64,000 bases of DNA from a virus, in IMG/VR virus record IMGVR_UViG_3300028384_000991, positions 92,564-156,563 of that record, one strand, 5' to 3'. Within the stretch, counting starts at the first letter, position 1. Each line of letters starts with the position of its first letter. Positions 1 through 6,896 of the stretch are shown in pieces. Below the pieces are notes generated by a model. It was not told where the DNA came from. It worked only from the letters and a program-made list of their open reading frames with translations, and did not search any database. The translations under genes and the position numbers were made by a program.

Positions 1-17
1 CTTTGTAATTGTTATCA

Positions 18-1064
18 TCACCCATTACTAATTGCCTTATATAATGCTTTACCTGAAAAGAACTCTGATTGTAATTTCTGTACTTGTTGTTGTACCGGAA
101 TAATATAATCTTTGTAATTTTCCATATAATTTGTAATTTTAGCCATTAACTGACCCCTATTCAATTTATATGACTCAAAGTCTTTAGTCCATTCACTTGG
201 ATATTTGAATTCTTTTAGTGCCATTTCTGAATAACTTAATCTATCTGGAACCATAGGAATAGTACCTACAAGTGCGCCTTCGTACCAACTAATGCCGAGT
301 GTTTCTTGTAGGTTAGCACTGAACACAAGTTTTGCACGACCTAATAAATTATGATATTCATTTTTACTAAGTTCACGTTCTTGACACACAATAAATTCAT
401 ATTGTGGTAATTGTTCTTTTAAATCTCTAAAAATTTCAACTTGCTTTTCTGGAGCAATACGATGCGGAAATAGTATTAAGTTTTCCTTAGGCATATTTTG
501 ATACATACTAAAACTATTTTTTAAGTACTCCATAGGCCAACCAACACGTTTAGTTTTACTTGGGTCCATCTTAAAACTTTTTGCAAACAAATCTATATGA
601 AAGTCTGTAGCATAAAAGTTGTCATCAAACACTTCATACATACTTTGTTCTGCATGACGAACCCAAGGTTTATCACCTATAAGCCTGCCAAGGAAATCAT
701 GAGGATCATAACTACCAGCGTGCCAAAGGCCACCGATTCTAATGTTACACCCCAGTAACTCAGCCATGTATTTAAGTTGGATAACAGTCGGGTTCCAAGC
801 GTCCGTATATAGGAAATAATCTCCGTCATTTATTTCTCCTTTACAAAACATCTCTCCAATAGTTTCAAGTTGTTTTGATTTGTAAACATTTGTTCCACCG
901 AAGTTAAGAAACGCCCCAGGTGTTGTAGCCTGAGGCGTCTCTCCTCCACTAATGACTTTGACGTCCATATTTGTAGCACGTTGAAGTTGCTTTGGAAGAT
1001 GCTCTTTCCACTGCTTGGTGTAGCGTGTATCTACTGCTTCAATATCTACAATATAAACTGTCAT
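18..1064 (-). CDS. GT-B type glycosyltransferase (GT4-like)
   Basis: This 348-residue protein probably transfers a sugar from a nucleotide donor. The C-terminal half carries HRIAPEKQ at about residue 200 and, near residue 258, ETLGISWYEGALVG followed by PMVPD. This is the donor-site Glu and loop pattern of GT4-like GT-B enzymes. The N-terminal half resembles no family I can name. The ATG has an AGGAG site nearby and shares a TAATG overlap with the upstream 75-residue gene, so the two are probably translationally coupled. It lies at the end of the block holding DpdA. A role in glycosylating modified phage DNA is possible but inferred; surface or protein glycosylation is equally open. Confidence 0.65.
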   Translation of the reverse strand: MTVYIVDIEAVDTRYTKQWKEHLPKQLQRATNMDVKVISGGETPQATTPGAFLNFGGTNVYKSKQLETIGEMFCKGEINDGDYFLYTDAWNPTVIQLKYMAELLGCNIRIGGLWHAGSYDPHDFLGRLIGDKPWVRHAEQSMYEVFDDNFYATDFHIDLFAKSFKMDPSKTKRVGWPMEYLKNSFSMYQNMPKENLILFPHRIAPEKQVEIFRDLKEQLPQYEFIVCQERELSKNEYHNLLGRAKLVFSANLQETLGISWYEGALVGTIPMVPDRLSYSEMALKEFKYPSEWTKDFESYKLNRGQLMAKITNYMENYKDYIIPVQQQVQKLQSEFFSGKALYKAISNG

Positions 1065-1291
1065 TAATGTCTCCTGTTGAACTTCTTTTTAAAGTTAGGA
1101 CGTGGACGCTTGCCTTTCTTAAAATTGCAAAAGTTACGCCACGCTTCACTTTTATTATTATACAAGTCGCGTTCGTCGAACTTGTATGCACGATGGTATC
1201 CTAACACCCAAGAACTCGCACAAAACTCTTTGAATGCTTCAAGATCGTTAAAGATCTTGTTATACGTTTCACGATCATACTTAATCGCCAT
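1064..1291 (-). CDS. Conserved small basic protein, unknown function
   Basis: This is a 75-residue protein starting MAIKYDRE. It has an acidic/aromatic N-terminal half and a strongly basic C-terminus (KKGKRPRPNFKKKFNRRH). I placed the start at 1291 because AGGAG lies nine bases upstream, and a longer reading frame would run deep into the preceding gene. The basic tail suggests nucleic-acid binding, which is inference only. Its stop overlaps the start of the glycosyltransferase gene. Confidence 0.6.
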   Translation of the reverse strand: MAIKYDRETYNKIFNDLEAFKEFCASSWVLGYHRAYKFDERDLYNNKSEAWRNFCNFKKGKRPRPNFKKKFNRRH

Positions 1292-1304
1292 TTCATAATA
1301 CTCC

Positions 1305-1748
1305 TCAGTATTTTGCGTACTCGATATGGGCACCATTCTCGCCATCTTCACTGATGTCGATATGTACTTCTCTGCCCGGGAATTTTTCAGCGATCTTTTC
1401 ATAAAGATCATCTGACATCATTTCACATGATTTGTAATCTAAATTTAATGTACCTTCGCTATACAGTTTCTCCATCCATCGTTTAAATTGAATAAACTCA
1501 ATATCTCTGTCGTTGTGTGTAACAGTGATACCTACTTTGAAATGAAAAATGTGTCTGTGTGGATAACCTAAAAATGACACATCATCCCATTCACCTGTTG
1601 CTAACTTAGGATCATCTAAGGCCGCAGGATACTTATGGATACCTTCCTTGCGGAATGTTACCCAAATCATTCTCTTTGCTGTTCGCATGATCTTTTCGTG
1701 TGTTTCTTGTTTCATTGCTTCTTTCATCATTGTATCAGTTATACTCAT
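1305..1748 (-). CDS. Possible divergent T-fold (PTPS/QueD-like) protein
   Basis: This is a 147-residue protein. Its order of features recalls 6-pyruvoyl-tetrahydropterin synthase folds: YPHRHIFHFKVGITV near residue 65 resembles the HGHxY-plus-strand element, then comes EFIQFKRWMEKLY (like the DFxxLK helix), a middle helix, and finally a HIDISEDGENGAHIEY strand (like the V-x-E-T end). The classical zinc histidines and the LDH motif are not all present, so activity in a deazapurine pathway is not shown. The gene sits two genes downstream of DpdA, which supports a pathway link. An AAAGG site precedes the ATG. The T-fold assignment is my inference from pattern only. Confidence 0.4.
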   Translation of the reverse strand: MSITDTMMKEAMKQETHEKIMRTAKRMIWVTFRKEGIHKYPAALDDPKLATGEWDDVSFLGYPHRHIFHFKVGITVTHNDRDIEFIQFKRWMEKLYSEGTLNLDYKSCEMMSDDLYEKIAEKFPGREVHIDISEDGENGAHIEYAKY

Positions 1749-1777
1749 ACTATACTACCTTTCGTCCTGTTTGTCAA
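1749..1777 (-). promoter_or_regulatory. Possible early sigma70-type promoter
   Basis: On the minus strand TTGACA (1777-1772) is followed after 17 bases by TATAGT (1754-1749), directly abutting the ATG at 1748. The match is good, but the expected start of transcription would fall inside the gene. It may therefore be fortuitous, or serve a start further in, such as the Met at about residue 21. Confidence 0.4.
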
Positions 1778-2303
1778 CCGGATTATCGTTTTCGTATTTG
1801 GACCAATCTGTAAACTTTGAACGATCCTGAAGTTCATGGACCTGATGAATCCATACACCTAAATTGGTTGCTTTAAAGTCTTTGTCGTCAATCTTAATAC
1901 AAGCATTATAATTAAGTTGATCAATATAAGGAAGTTTTACACTGATTTGACTAATGAAACGTGTCTTTTCGTTATATCCAGATTCAAGTACCCATTCGTG
2001 ATACTTTACGTCATAGTCAAGTGTGACATGATATCCTTCTTCAAGCAAACCATAAATTAGTGTATCCCATGCTTTGTTTGTTTCATCATCACCGTGTGGT
2101 AATTTAACTTCGAAACTTTGATTAGCACCTAAGTAAATATGATCTACATGAGTTTCTTTTGCTTTAGCAAGTACTTCATCCAACGGACGACAACCTACTA
2201 TAAACAGTGTATCCATATCGTATGCTGGTGTTTTCTCTACTTCATAACCAGTAAAGTAAACAACATCATCTTTTACAACGCCTTCTGAATAATCACGTTT
2301 CAC
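1755..2303 (-). CDS. Conserved hypothetical protein next to DpdA
   Basis: This 182-residue soluble protein has no membrane segment and no cysteine cluster. It has alternating strand-like segments (DTLFIVGCRP, HIYLGANQSFEVKLP, YHVTLDYDVKYHEWVLE) and an acidic C-terminus. I do not recognise the family. It overlaps the upstream DUF465-like gene by four bases and lies between DpdA and the possible T-fold gene. This suggests it is co-expressed with the base-modification genes. Confidence 0.6.
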   Translation of the reverse strand: MKRDYSEGVVKDDVVYFTGYEVEKTPAYDMDTLFIVGCRPLDEVLAKAKETHVDHIYLGANQSFEVKLPHGDDETNKAWDTLIYGLLEEGYHVTLDYDVKYHEWVLESGYNEKTRFISQISVKLPYIDQLNYNACIKIDDKDFKATNLGVWIHQVHELQDRSKFTDWSKYENDNPVDKQDER

Positions 2304-2494
2304 TTTTGAAATTCCTTCATTAAGTTTTCAATTTGATCTTTAATTGCCAGTTTAGTTTTTTTTAACTTTAGTAAAAGACTTTTGTGTACAAAAGATCTAT
2401 CATAGTTTCTTTCGTCCTCAAGTTCTTTTACTTTTGCATCATACCATGCATGATGTTCTTTTAGTTTTTCGATTTTCTTACTTGCTTTTGCCAT
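2300..2494 (-). CDS. Small coiled-coil protein, DUF465/YdcH-like
   Basis: This 64-residue basic helical protein starts MAKASKKIEKLKEHH. The pattern of an H-x-x-Y helix, an E-rich turn and LKKTKLAIKDQIENLMKEF near the C-terminus matches the short DUF465 (YdcH-type) family, whose function is poorly defined. The ATG at 2494 has AGGAG seven bases upstream and lies against the stop of DpdA. I chose it over a longer frame that would overlap DpdA extensively. Confidence 0.6.
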   Translation of the reverse strand: MAKASKKIEKLKEHHAWYDAKVKELEDERNYDRSFVHKSLLLKLKKTKLAIKDQIENLMKEFQK

Positions 2495-2495
2495 T

Positions 2496-3953
2496 TTATA
2501 ACTCCTCAAAGAGGTTACCAAATTGCGTTTGGGCATTAACCGTCTTCTTTCCTGTAGCGCCTCGGGTGCCAATGATTGACATCCAAAACTTGTTAAATTC
2601 CTCAATTACAGCATTAGCCTCATCTCTGTTGTCAGTTGCAAAAATTGCTTCAACAACATCTCGGAAGAACAATCTGTCAAAACGTTCTTCTACAAGCATC
2701 GCTGGAATTGTACCTTGATCATACTGTCTGTTTGCTTCTTGTACTGCATTAATGTGACTCCAAACATTATGACCCATTTGAATAGCATAACTAAAACTAT
2801 CCCAACTTGTTTTGCCTTCTTTGCCTATTTTGTTTAAATCGCCTGGTGCGTAAATACAAACATCTTTTGCTTGTAAATTCTGTGTGATAGGACTGTTTAA
2901 GAAACTTCCGTGTTTTCCTTCTCTAACAAACGCATCTCCGAATGGTGTTGTATCTGTTGCAAGTGATTTGTCATCGATACTTGGAACCATTCTATAAACC
3001 CATTTCTTTCTGTCCTGAGTTTCAAGTTCACAGTAGATCTGTCCATTAGCGGTTGCGAGGAAAGGCGAAGCACAATCAAATGTGATAGTAAAGTTTTCAT
3101 TATGATATTTTCTTACTGCTCTTTGTATATCTGTAAGTAGTGTTGCCCACTCTAATTTACTTGTACCTAAGAAGTGCATAAAGTCGTGTTTGCCTTTTTC
3201 AAGCAAACCATCAAAACGTAGTGCAACCATTCTTTTAAGTACAAGGTGAACATCACACATATTCTGACCACCCATTGACCAACCATTAAAATGTGTGTCA
3301 GGATATTTTTTAGGATCACAGTAATCTTTCATTTGCTGATACCAATCTTCTGCATCAGCATGATTTTCTCCTTGCAATACATTTAAGAACTTGCAATTAC
3401 CATTACGATTAGCCATAAAGTAATCGTTATTGATACGTGTAGCATTTACGGCATCTTGATAGTTATCAATACCTGTTGCTTTAGCACCAGCAGGTGAACG
3501 TGATACCCAAGCCGGGATATCAAGTATCATACCATAGTCCATATATGCGTCCATCCAAGTTAACACTTGTTCACGTTTCTTTTTTGCTTTAGGACAATTA
3601 GGATCCTTCCAATCACCTTCCCATACACCTTTACCAATCTGGAAACCACCTGAGTCACCAAGTAACCACGAGTTATTTCTATCTCTGTTTCGAATCATAT
3701 CTTCTTTAGGTGCGTCCTTGTTTACATCAAGTTCTGCGTGTCCTGCGGAATATAAACTCCAGTGATAATTGAACAATCCGTGTTGCGTGTTGAACCAGTT
3801 AAGGCCTTCCATTTCGTTGTTAGGAAAAGGAATACGACTTTTGTCTACGTATTCTTCTTTGCGTTGCTTACCAATAAATGTAGCATAAAAGCCACTAATG
3901 GCAGGCAAAAAGATTGCGTAGTCTTTCTGTTCTTTTGTTAAGTTAGTATTCAA
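2496..3953 (-). CDS. dpdA: DpdA-like DNA guanine transglycosylase
   Basis: This 485-residue protein belongs to the tRNA-guanine transglycosylase superfamily. It contains the hallmark GDSGGFQIG (about residues 96-104), with the aspartate that binds the base, and a later FNGWSMGGQNM element at the position of the family's glycine-rich substrate loop. The C-terminal CxCxxC zinc site of tRNA enzymes is not seen. Phage members of this type (DpdA) exchange guanine in DNA for 7-deazaguanine bases, protecting against restriction. The start appears to be TTG at 3953: GGAG lies six bases upstream, directly after the TAG stop of the preceding gene. A queD homologue at 51.5-52 kb fits the same pathway. 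Activity on DNA rather than tRNA is inferred from phage context. Confidence 0.8.
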   Translation of the reverse strand: MNTNLTKEQKDYAIFLPAISGFYATFIGKQRKEEYVDKSRIPFPNNEMEGLNWFNTQHGLFNYHWSLYSAGHAELDVNKDAPKEDMIRNRDRNNSWLLGDSGGFQIGKGVWEGDWKDPNCPKAKKKREQVLTWMDAYMDYGMILDIPAWVSRSPAGAKATGIDNYQDAVNATRINNDYFMANRNGNCKFLNVLQGENHADAEDWYQQMKDYCDPKKYPDTHFNGWSMGGQNMCDVHLVLKRMVALRFDGLLEKGKHDFMHFLGTSKLEWATLLTDIQRAVRKYHNENFTITFDCASPFLATANGQIYCELETQDRKKWVYRMVPSIDDKSLATDTTPFGDAFVREGKHGSFLNSPITQNLQAKDVCIYAPGDLNKIGKEGKTSWDSFSYAIQMGHNVWSHINAVQEANRQYDQGTIPAMLVEERFDRLFFRDVVEAIFATDNRDEANAVIEEFNKFWMSIIGTRGATGKKTVNAQTQFGNLFEEL

Positions 3954-3954
3954 A

Positions 3955-4146
3955 CTATTCTCCAAATGCCTTTATTGCTAACAATGGTACAAGCCATGGG
4001 TAAACTAAATGTTCTACTATTTCGTATAAAACTAAAATAGTTAACACTACTGCCCATACTTTGCTTGTTTTTGCTTTCATGCTTACATACGTAAAGATTT
4101 TTCTGTGCCATTGTCCTATCTTTTCTATTATGCCTGGTTTCTGCAT
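3955..4146 (-). CDS. Small single-pass membrane protein
   Basis: This 63-residue protein starts MQKPGIIEKIGQWHRKIF. It has one strong hydrophobic helix (VWAVVLTILVLYEIVEHLV) followed by an amphipathic, proline-containing tail. The start at 4146 has AAGGAG immediately upstream. The gene lies between the sliding clamp and DpdA, only a few bases from each. No family is recognised. Confidence 0.6.
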   Translation of the reverse strand: MQKPGIIEKIGQWHRKIFTYVSMKAKTSKVWAVVLTILVLYEIVEHLVYPWLVPLLAIKAFGE

Positions 4147-4153
4147 AAACTCC

Positions 4154-4882
4154 TTACTTGGTTTGAGCAGGTAGAATATAATTGTATTCTGCCAAACCAC
4201 TGTCGACTGTAAGTTGCATAGCACCTTGATCTGAAATGCTCATTGTAACTTTACCGTCGAGGTTTAAGATTGCCTGCACTTGGGCAACAGGCCACGCCCA
4301 TGCGTGTTTCAAACTACCTTGCACATCTGGATGGAATACAAATGAACCTGCGTGTTGTGATGCATCACCAAAACTAAACACAAGGTTGTTGTTTTCTGTT
4401 TTAACTGTAAACACAGTTTCCTCAGAGTGTGCTAAACTTTGAAACTTCATACGTTGAATAGCCGCCACACTTGGCTCAACTACTACGTCCCAACTTGCAC
4501 CTTTAAACTTAACAGTTTTAAGTTTCTCTTCAATGATTTGCTTGTTCATAAAGCGATAATCATTTTCAAAGTCACCTGCTTCGTTTTCAAAGTGAATGTG
4601 TGTTGGAACAGTTTCGCCATTTCGATCTGCTTGTTCAACAGTAATTTTTGCATTCTTTTGATACTCAGGACATTTTAAGTGTAATGCTAACTTGTCTAAG
4701 TTAGGCATACCAAATGTACCTGCAAATTCGTTTACTGCATTCTTAGTCTTAGAACTAAGAATAACTGATCTATCTTCTGCCATTGATTCAATGGTAGTAT
4801 CAGTTTCATTTGTTACCTTTACAATGTTAAGAAATCCTAACGAATGTGTATGGGCAACGATGTCTTGTAAAATGTCTTTCAT
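4154..4882 (-). CDS. 45: T4-like sliding clamp (gp45)
   Basis: This 242-residue protein is close in length to T4 gp45 (about 228). It ends in an AEYNYILPAQ segment like other T4-type clamps. It should form a trimeric ring that tethers DNA polymerase gp43 and activates late transcription, loaded by gp44/gp62. Assignment rests on overall resemblance, the C-terminal segment, and proximity to gp43 with the epimerase, glycosylase, cupin and exonuclease genes between. A strong early promoter and an AGGAG site lie upstream. I see no defect. Confidence 0.85.
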   Translation of the reverse strand: MKDILQDIVAHTHSLGFLNIVKVTNETDTTIESMAEDRSVILSSKTKNAVNEFAGTFGMPNLDKLALHLKCPEYQKNAKITVEQADRNGETVPTHIHFENEAGDFENDYRFMNKQIIEEKLKTVKFKGASWDVVVEPSVAAIQRMKFQSLAHSEETVFTVKTENNNLVFSFGDASQHAGSFVFHPDVQGSLKHAWAWPVAQVQAILNLDGKVTMSISDQGAMQLTVDSGLAEYNYILPAQTK

Positions 4883-5643
4883 GGTTGGTCTCCTATTGTT
4901 ACATTATATTTAGAAAATGCTTCTTTGTCAAGTGTTTTTTCTTGGCTAACGAAGTCAATTACATCAATTCTCGCTTTGAATCCAATACTGTTTAATTGAG
5001 TTGTATCAGCAGTATTGTCCTTGCGTTCTTGTTTTCCTCCTTCACGCATTGGAACTTTAATCCCTTTTGCTTGAATAAGTTTTGATAAATGATAAGACTT
5101 GCCTGTGCCTATATCAATTATACCTTTTAGATTACTATGCATTATCATAGTAACTGCTCTACACACATCAGCAATGTGTATAAAATCTCTTGAATGATTG
5201 TTAATATATTCAACATCATTTCTCATAAGTTTTGGAATAAACATATTAGGTCTTGCATCTGATCCATAAATGGTTGTGAATCTTAAACCAACTGCATTGT
5301 CGGGTGCTTCTTTTTCCATAATATGTTTTGTATATGCATATGGATTTCTTTCAGGTTCTTTAGCAGTGCTTGAACTTGCATAGTAGATAGGAACACTGTA
5401 AAAGTCAAATAATCTTTTAGTTGCTTCTACATTGTTTTTCCAATACTCCATAGGTGAATCAAAACTTTCTCTTACTCCGCTCTTACCAGCCAAATGCACA
5501 ACAGCATCTACTTCTGGTAAGTCACAGGTATTTAGGTCTGTACCTAATTTAAGATCAATAAATGTCATATCGTAAATACCACGCCAAAACATTTTTAATG
5601 TTGATCCAAGCATTCCTTCGCTACCTGTGAGTAAAATTTTCAT
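4879..5643 (-). CDS. NAD-dependent sugar epimerase/dehydratase (extended SDR)
   Basis: This 254-residue Rossmann-fold enzyme begins MKILLTGSEGMLGS, giving the GxxGxxG nucleotide-binding loop. It has VVHLAGKSG near residue 50 and the catalytic Y-x-x-x-K in YAYTKHIMEK near residue 105. The family interconverts nucleotide sugars such as UDP-glucose and UDP-galactose. The length is somewhat short for the family but all core motifs are present. It overlaps the gp45 start by four bases. It may supply a sugar for the phage glycosyltransferases, which is an inference from neighbourhood. Confidence 0.8.
   Translation of the reverse strand: MKILLTGSEGMLGSTLKMFWRGIYDMTFIDLKLGTDLNTCDLPEVDAVVHLAGKSGVRESFDSPMEYWKNNVEATKRLFDFYSVPIYYASSSTAKEPERNPYAYTKHIMEKEAPDNAVGLRFTTIYGSDARPNMFIPKLMRNDVEYINNHSRDFIHIADVCRAVTMIMHSNLKGIIDIGTGKSYHLSKLIQAKGIKVPMREGGKQERKDNTADTTQLNSIGFKARIDVIDFVSQEKTLDKEAFSKYNVTIGDQP
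4903..4931 (-). promoter_or_regulatory. Early sigma70-type promoter for gp45
   Basis: TTGACA (4931-4926), a 17-base spacer and TATAAT (4908-4903) form a consensus sigma70 promoter on the minus strand. It lies about 20 bases upstream of the gp45 ATG, inside the 3' end of the epimerase gene, with AGGAG between. Confidence 0.8.
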
Positions 5644-6032
5644 GCGGCTAATTCTTCCTGAATATATCTTTTTAATTCTTTGTCTTGTACGTCTGTAGGT
5701 ATTTCATTTTTATAAAAAATTCTATAACTGTCAGAACCGTACTTACCAATGCCATATAGTTGTGTAGCATCTTCACCATCCCAATCACCAAACTGTTCAC
5801 TCATTCGATATAATCTTTCTGCTCGAACACGTTGCATACCTAATGGTTGTAGTACATCTTCAATTTCTTTTTTAGTAGCATATAGCAAACTACTATGTGT
5901 AGGCCAACGTCTAAAAAACTCTGTAAGCACAGGTTTAGTTTGACGTCTGTTTACTTGATTAAGACAAATAACACCAACCATATGTTGCCATACATTGTCT
6001 ACTTGTTGTTGAACCATTAGATCATCACGCAT
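5640..6032 (-). CDS. HhH-GPD DNA glycosylase, MBD4-like
   Basis: This 130-residue enzyme resembles the catalytic domain of the thymine/uracil mismatch glycosylase MBD4. Shared features are an ICLNQVNRRQ helix, the LQPLGMQRVRA segment, the helix-hairpin-helix LYGIGKYGSDSYRIFY (near residues 92-107), and a DKELKRY stretch whose first Asp corresponds to the MBD4 catalytic aspartate. Such enzymes remove mispaired T or damaged bases. The start at 6032 is preferred because a GGAAAGAG site precedes it and the ATG overlaps the cupin stop by eight bases. In a phage with altered guanines it could be repair or base-editing related. Confidence 0.75.
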   Translation of the reverse strand: MRDDLMVQQQVDNVWQHMVGVICLNQVNRRQTKPVLTEFFRRWPTHSSLLYATKKEIEDVLQPLGMQRVRAERLYRMSEQFGDWDGEDATQLYGIGKYGSDSYRIFYKNEIPTDVQDKELKRYIQEELAA

Positions 6033-6357
6033 CGTATCTCTTTCCATCAAACACACAAACAAATTCTAACCAATAGTCGCCGGTGTTATGAACTTTGTGA
6101 AATACATTATCTTCAATTAAAACAATGTCACCTTCTTTAACGTCAAATATTTTATGATCAAGTTCCATTTTACCTGTACCTTTTGTAAACATATAAACTT
6201 CTTCTTGACCTGCGTGTCTATGTCCATTTGTACTTTGACCCGCTCGTAACTTTGTTTTACTGAGCATCAAGTTCTTTAATGTCTTATTATCAAACAATTG
6301 ATACTGTGCATTATCTTTAATTAACTCACCGCCTACATCAAAGTTTTCATATTTCAT
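6025..6357 (-). CDS. Cupin-domain protein
   Basis: This 110-residue single-domain cupin has the first metal motif GHRHAGQEEVYMF (about residues 45-57) and the second EGDIVLIEDNVFHKVHN (about 75-91). Together these give the usual three His and one Glu ligands. Cupins bind a metal and act as small isomerases, dioxygenases or sugar-modifying enzymes, so the substrate is unknown. It overlaps both neighbours by a few bases, consistent with one operon. Confidence 0.75.
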   Translation of the reverse strand: MKYENFDVGGELIKDNAQYQLFDNKTLKNLMLSKTKLRAGQSTNGHRHAGQEEVYMFTKGTGKMELDHKIFDVKEGDIVLIEDNVFHKVHNTGDYWLEFVCVFDGKRYDA

Positions 6358-6896
6358 TTCTTTACTCCAAAATGTTTATAGGATTGCTGTACACACTTTG
6401 CTTGATAGTAACAGTCTGCAAGTGCATTGTGTAAACTTTCTTGTATTGCTTTACGTGGATCACTTGGCATCATAGCAAACAATGTTCTACTATCTCTAAT
6501 TTGCCAATAGTTCCAAGGCACAGGTTTTTGTGCTTCTTTATATAAACTTTGTAATATAACAAAATCAAAAGTAGGACCTTGACACCAAATGTAATCTAAG
6601 CCAACTGCCCATTTGTTAAGTTGTTTAAGCATTTCTTGTACACCTACTCTATCTGTGTGTTCACCAAATGCTTCATCTTGTATTGCTTGATCTTGTTTAC
6701 TCCACCAAGCAAGAGTATTATCATCAATTGAACGATTAAACTTTTCTGTTTGTTCTTCTACATCACCACGCAGGTATAATCCACTATGTGGCTCCGTATC
6801 TGAGAACGGATCAAACTTAATTGCACCAAGTGTCATAACAACACTGTCAGGCTCAACGCCAAGTGTCTCTAAGTCTATCATACCGTGAGTAGCCAT
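6354..6896 (-). CDS. DEDDh 3'-5' exonuclease (DexA-like)
   Basis: This 180-residue exonuclease has the motif I pair in MIDLETLG (Asp and Glu near residues 8-10), TFDFVIL near residue 109 carrying the second acidic residue, and HNALADC near residue 157 giving the final His and Asp. This is the RNase T/DEDDh arrangement, as in T4 DexA. It could degrade host DNA or trim RNA. It ends four bases before the cupin start and directly follows DNA polymerase, suggesting co-expression with replication genes. Confidence 0.75.
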   Translation of the reverse strand: MATHGMIDLETLGVEPDSVVMTLGAIKFDPFSDTEPHSGLYLRGDVEEQTEKFNRSIDDNTLAWWSKQDQAIQDEAFGEHTDRVGVQEMLKQLNKWAVGLDYIWCQGPTFDFVILQSLYKEAQKPVPWNYWQIRDSRTLFAMMPSDPRKAIQESLHNALADCYYQAKCVQQSYKHFGVKK

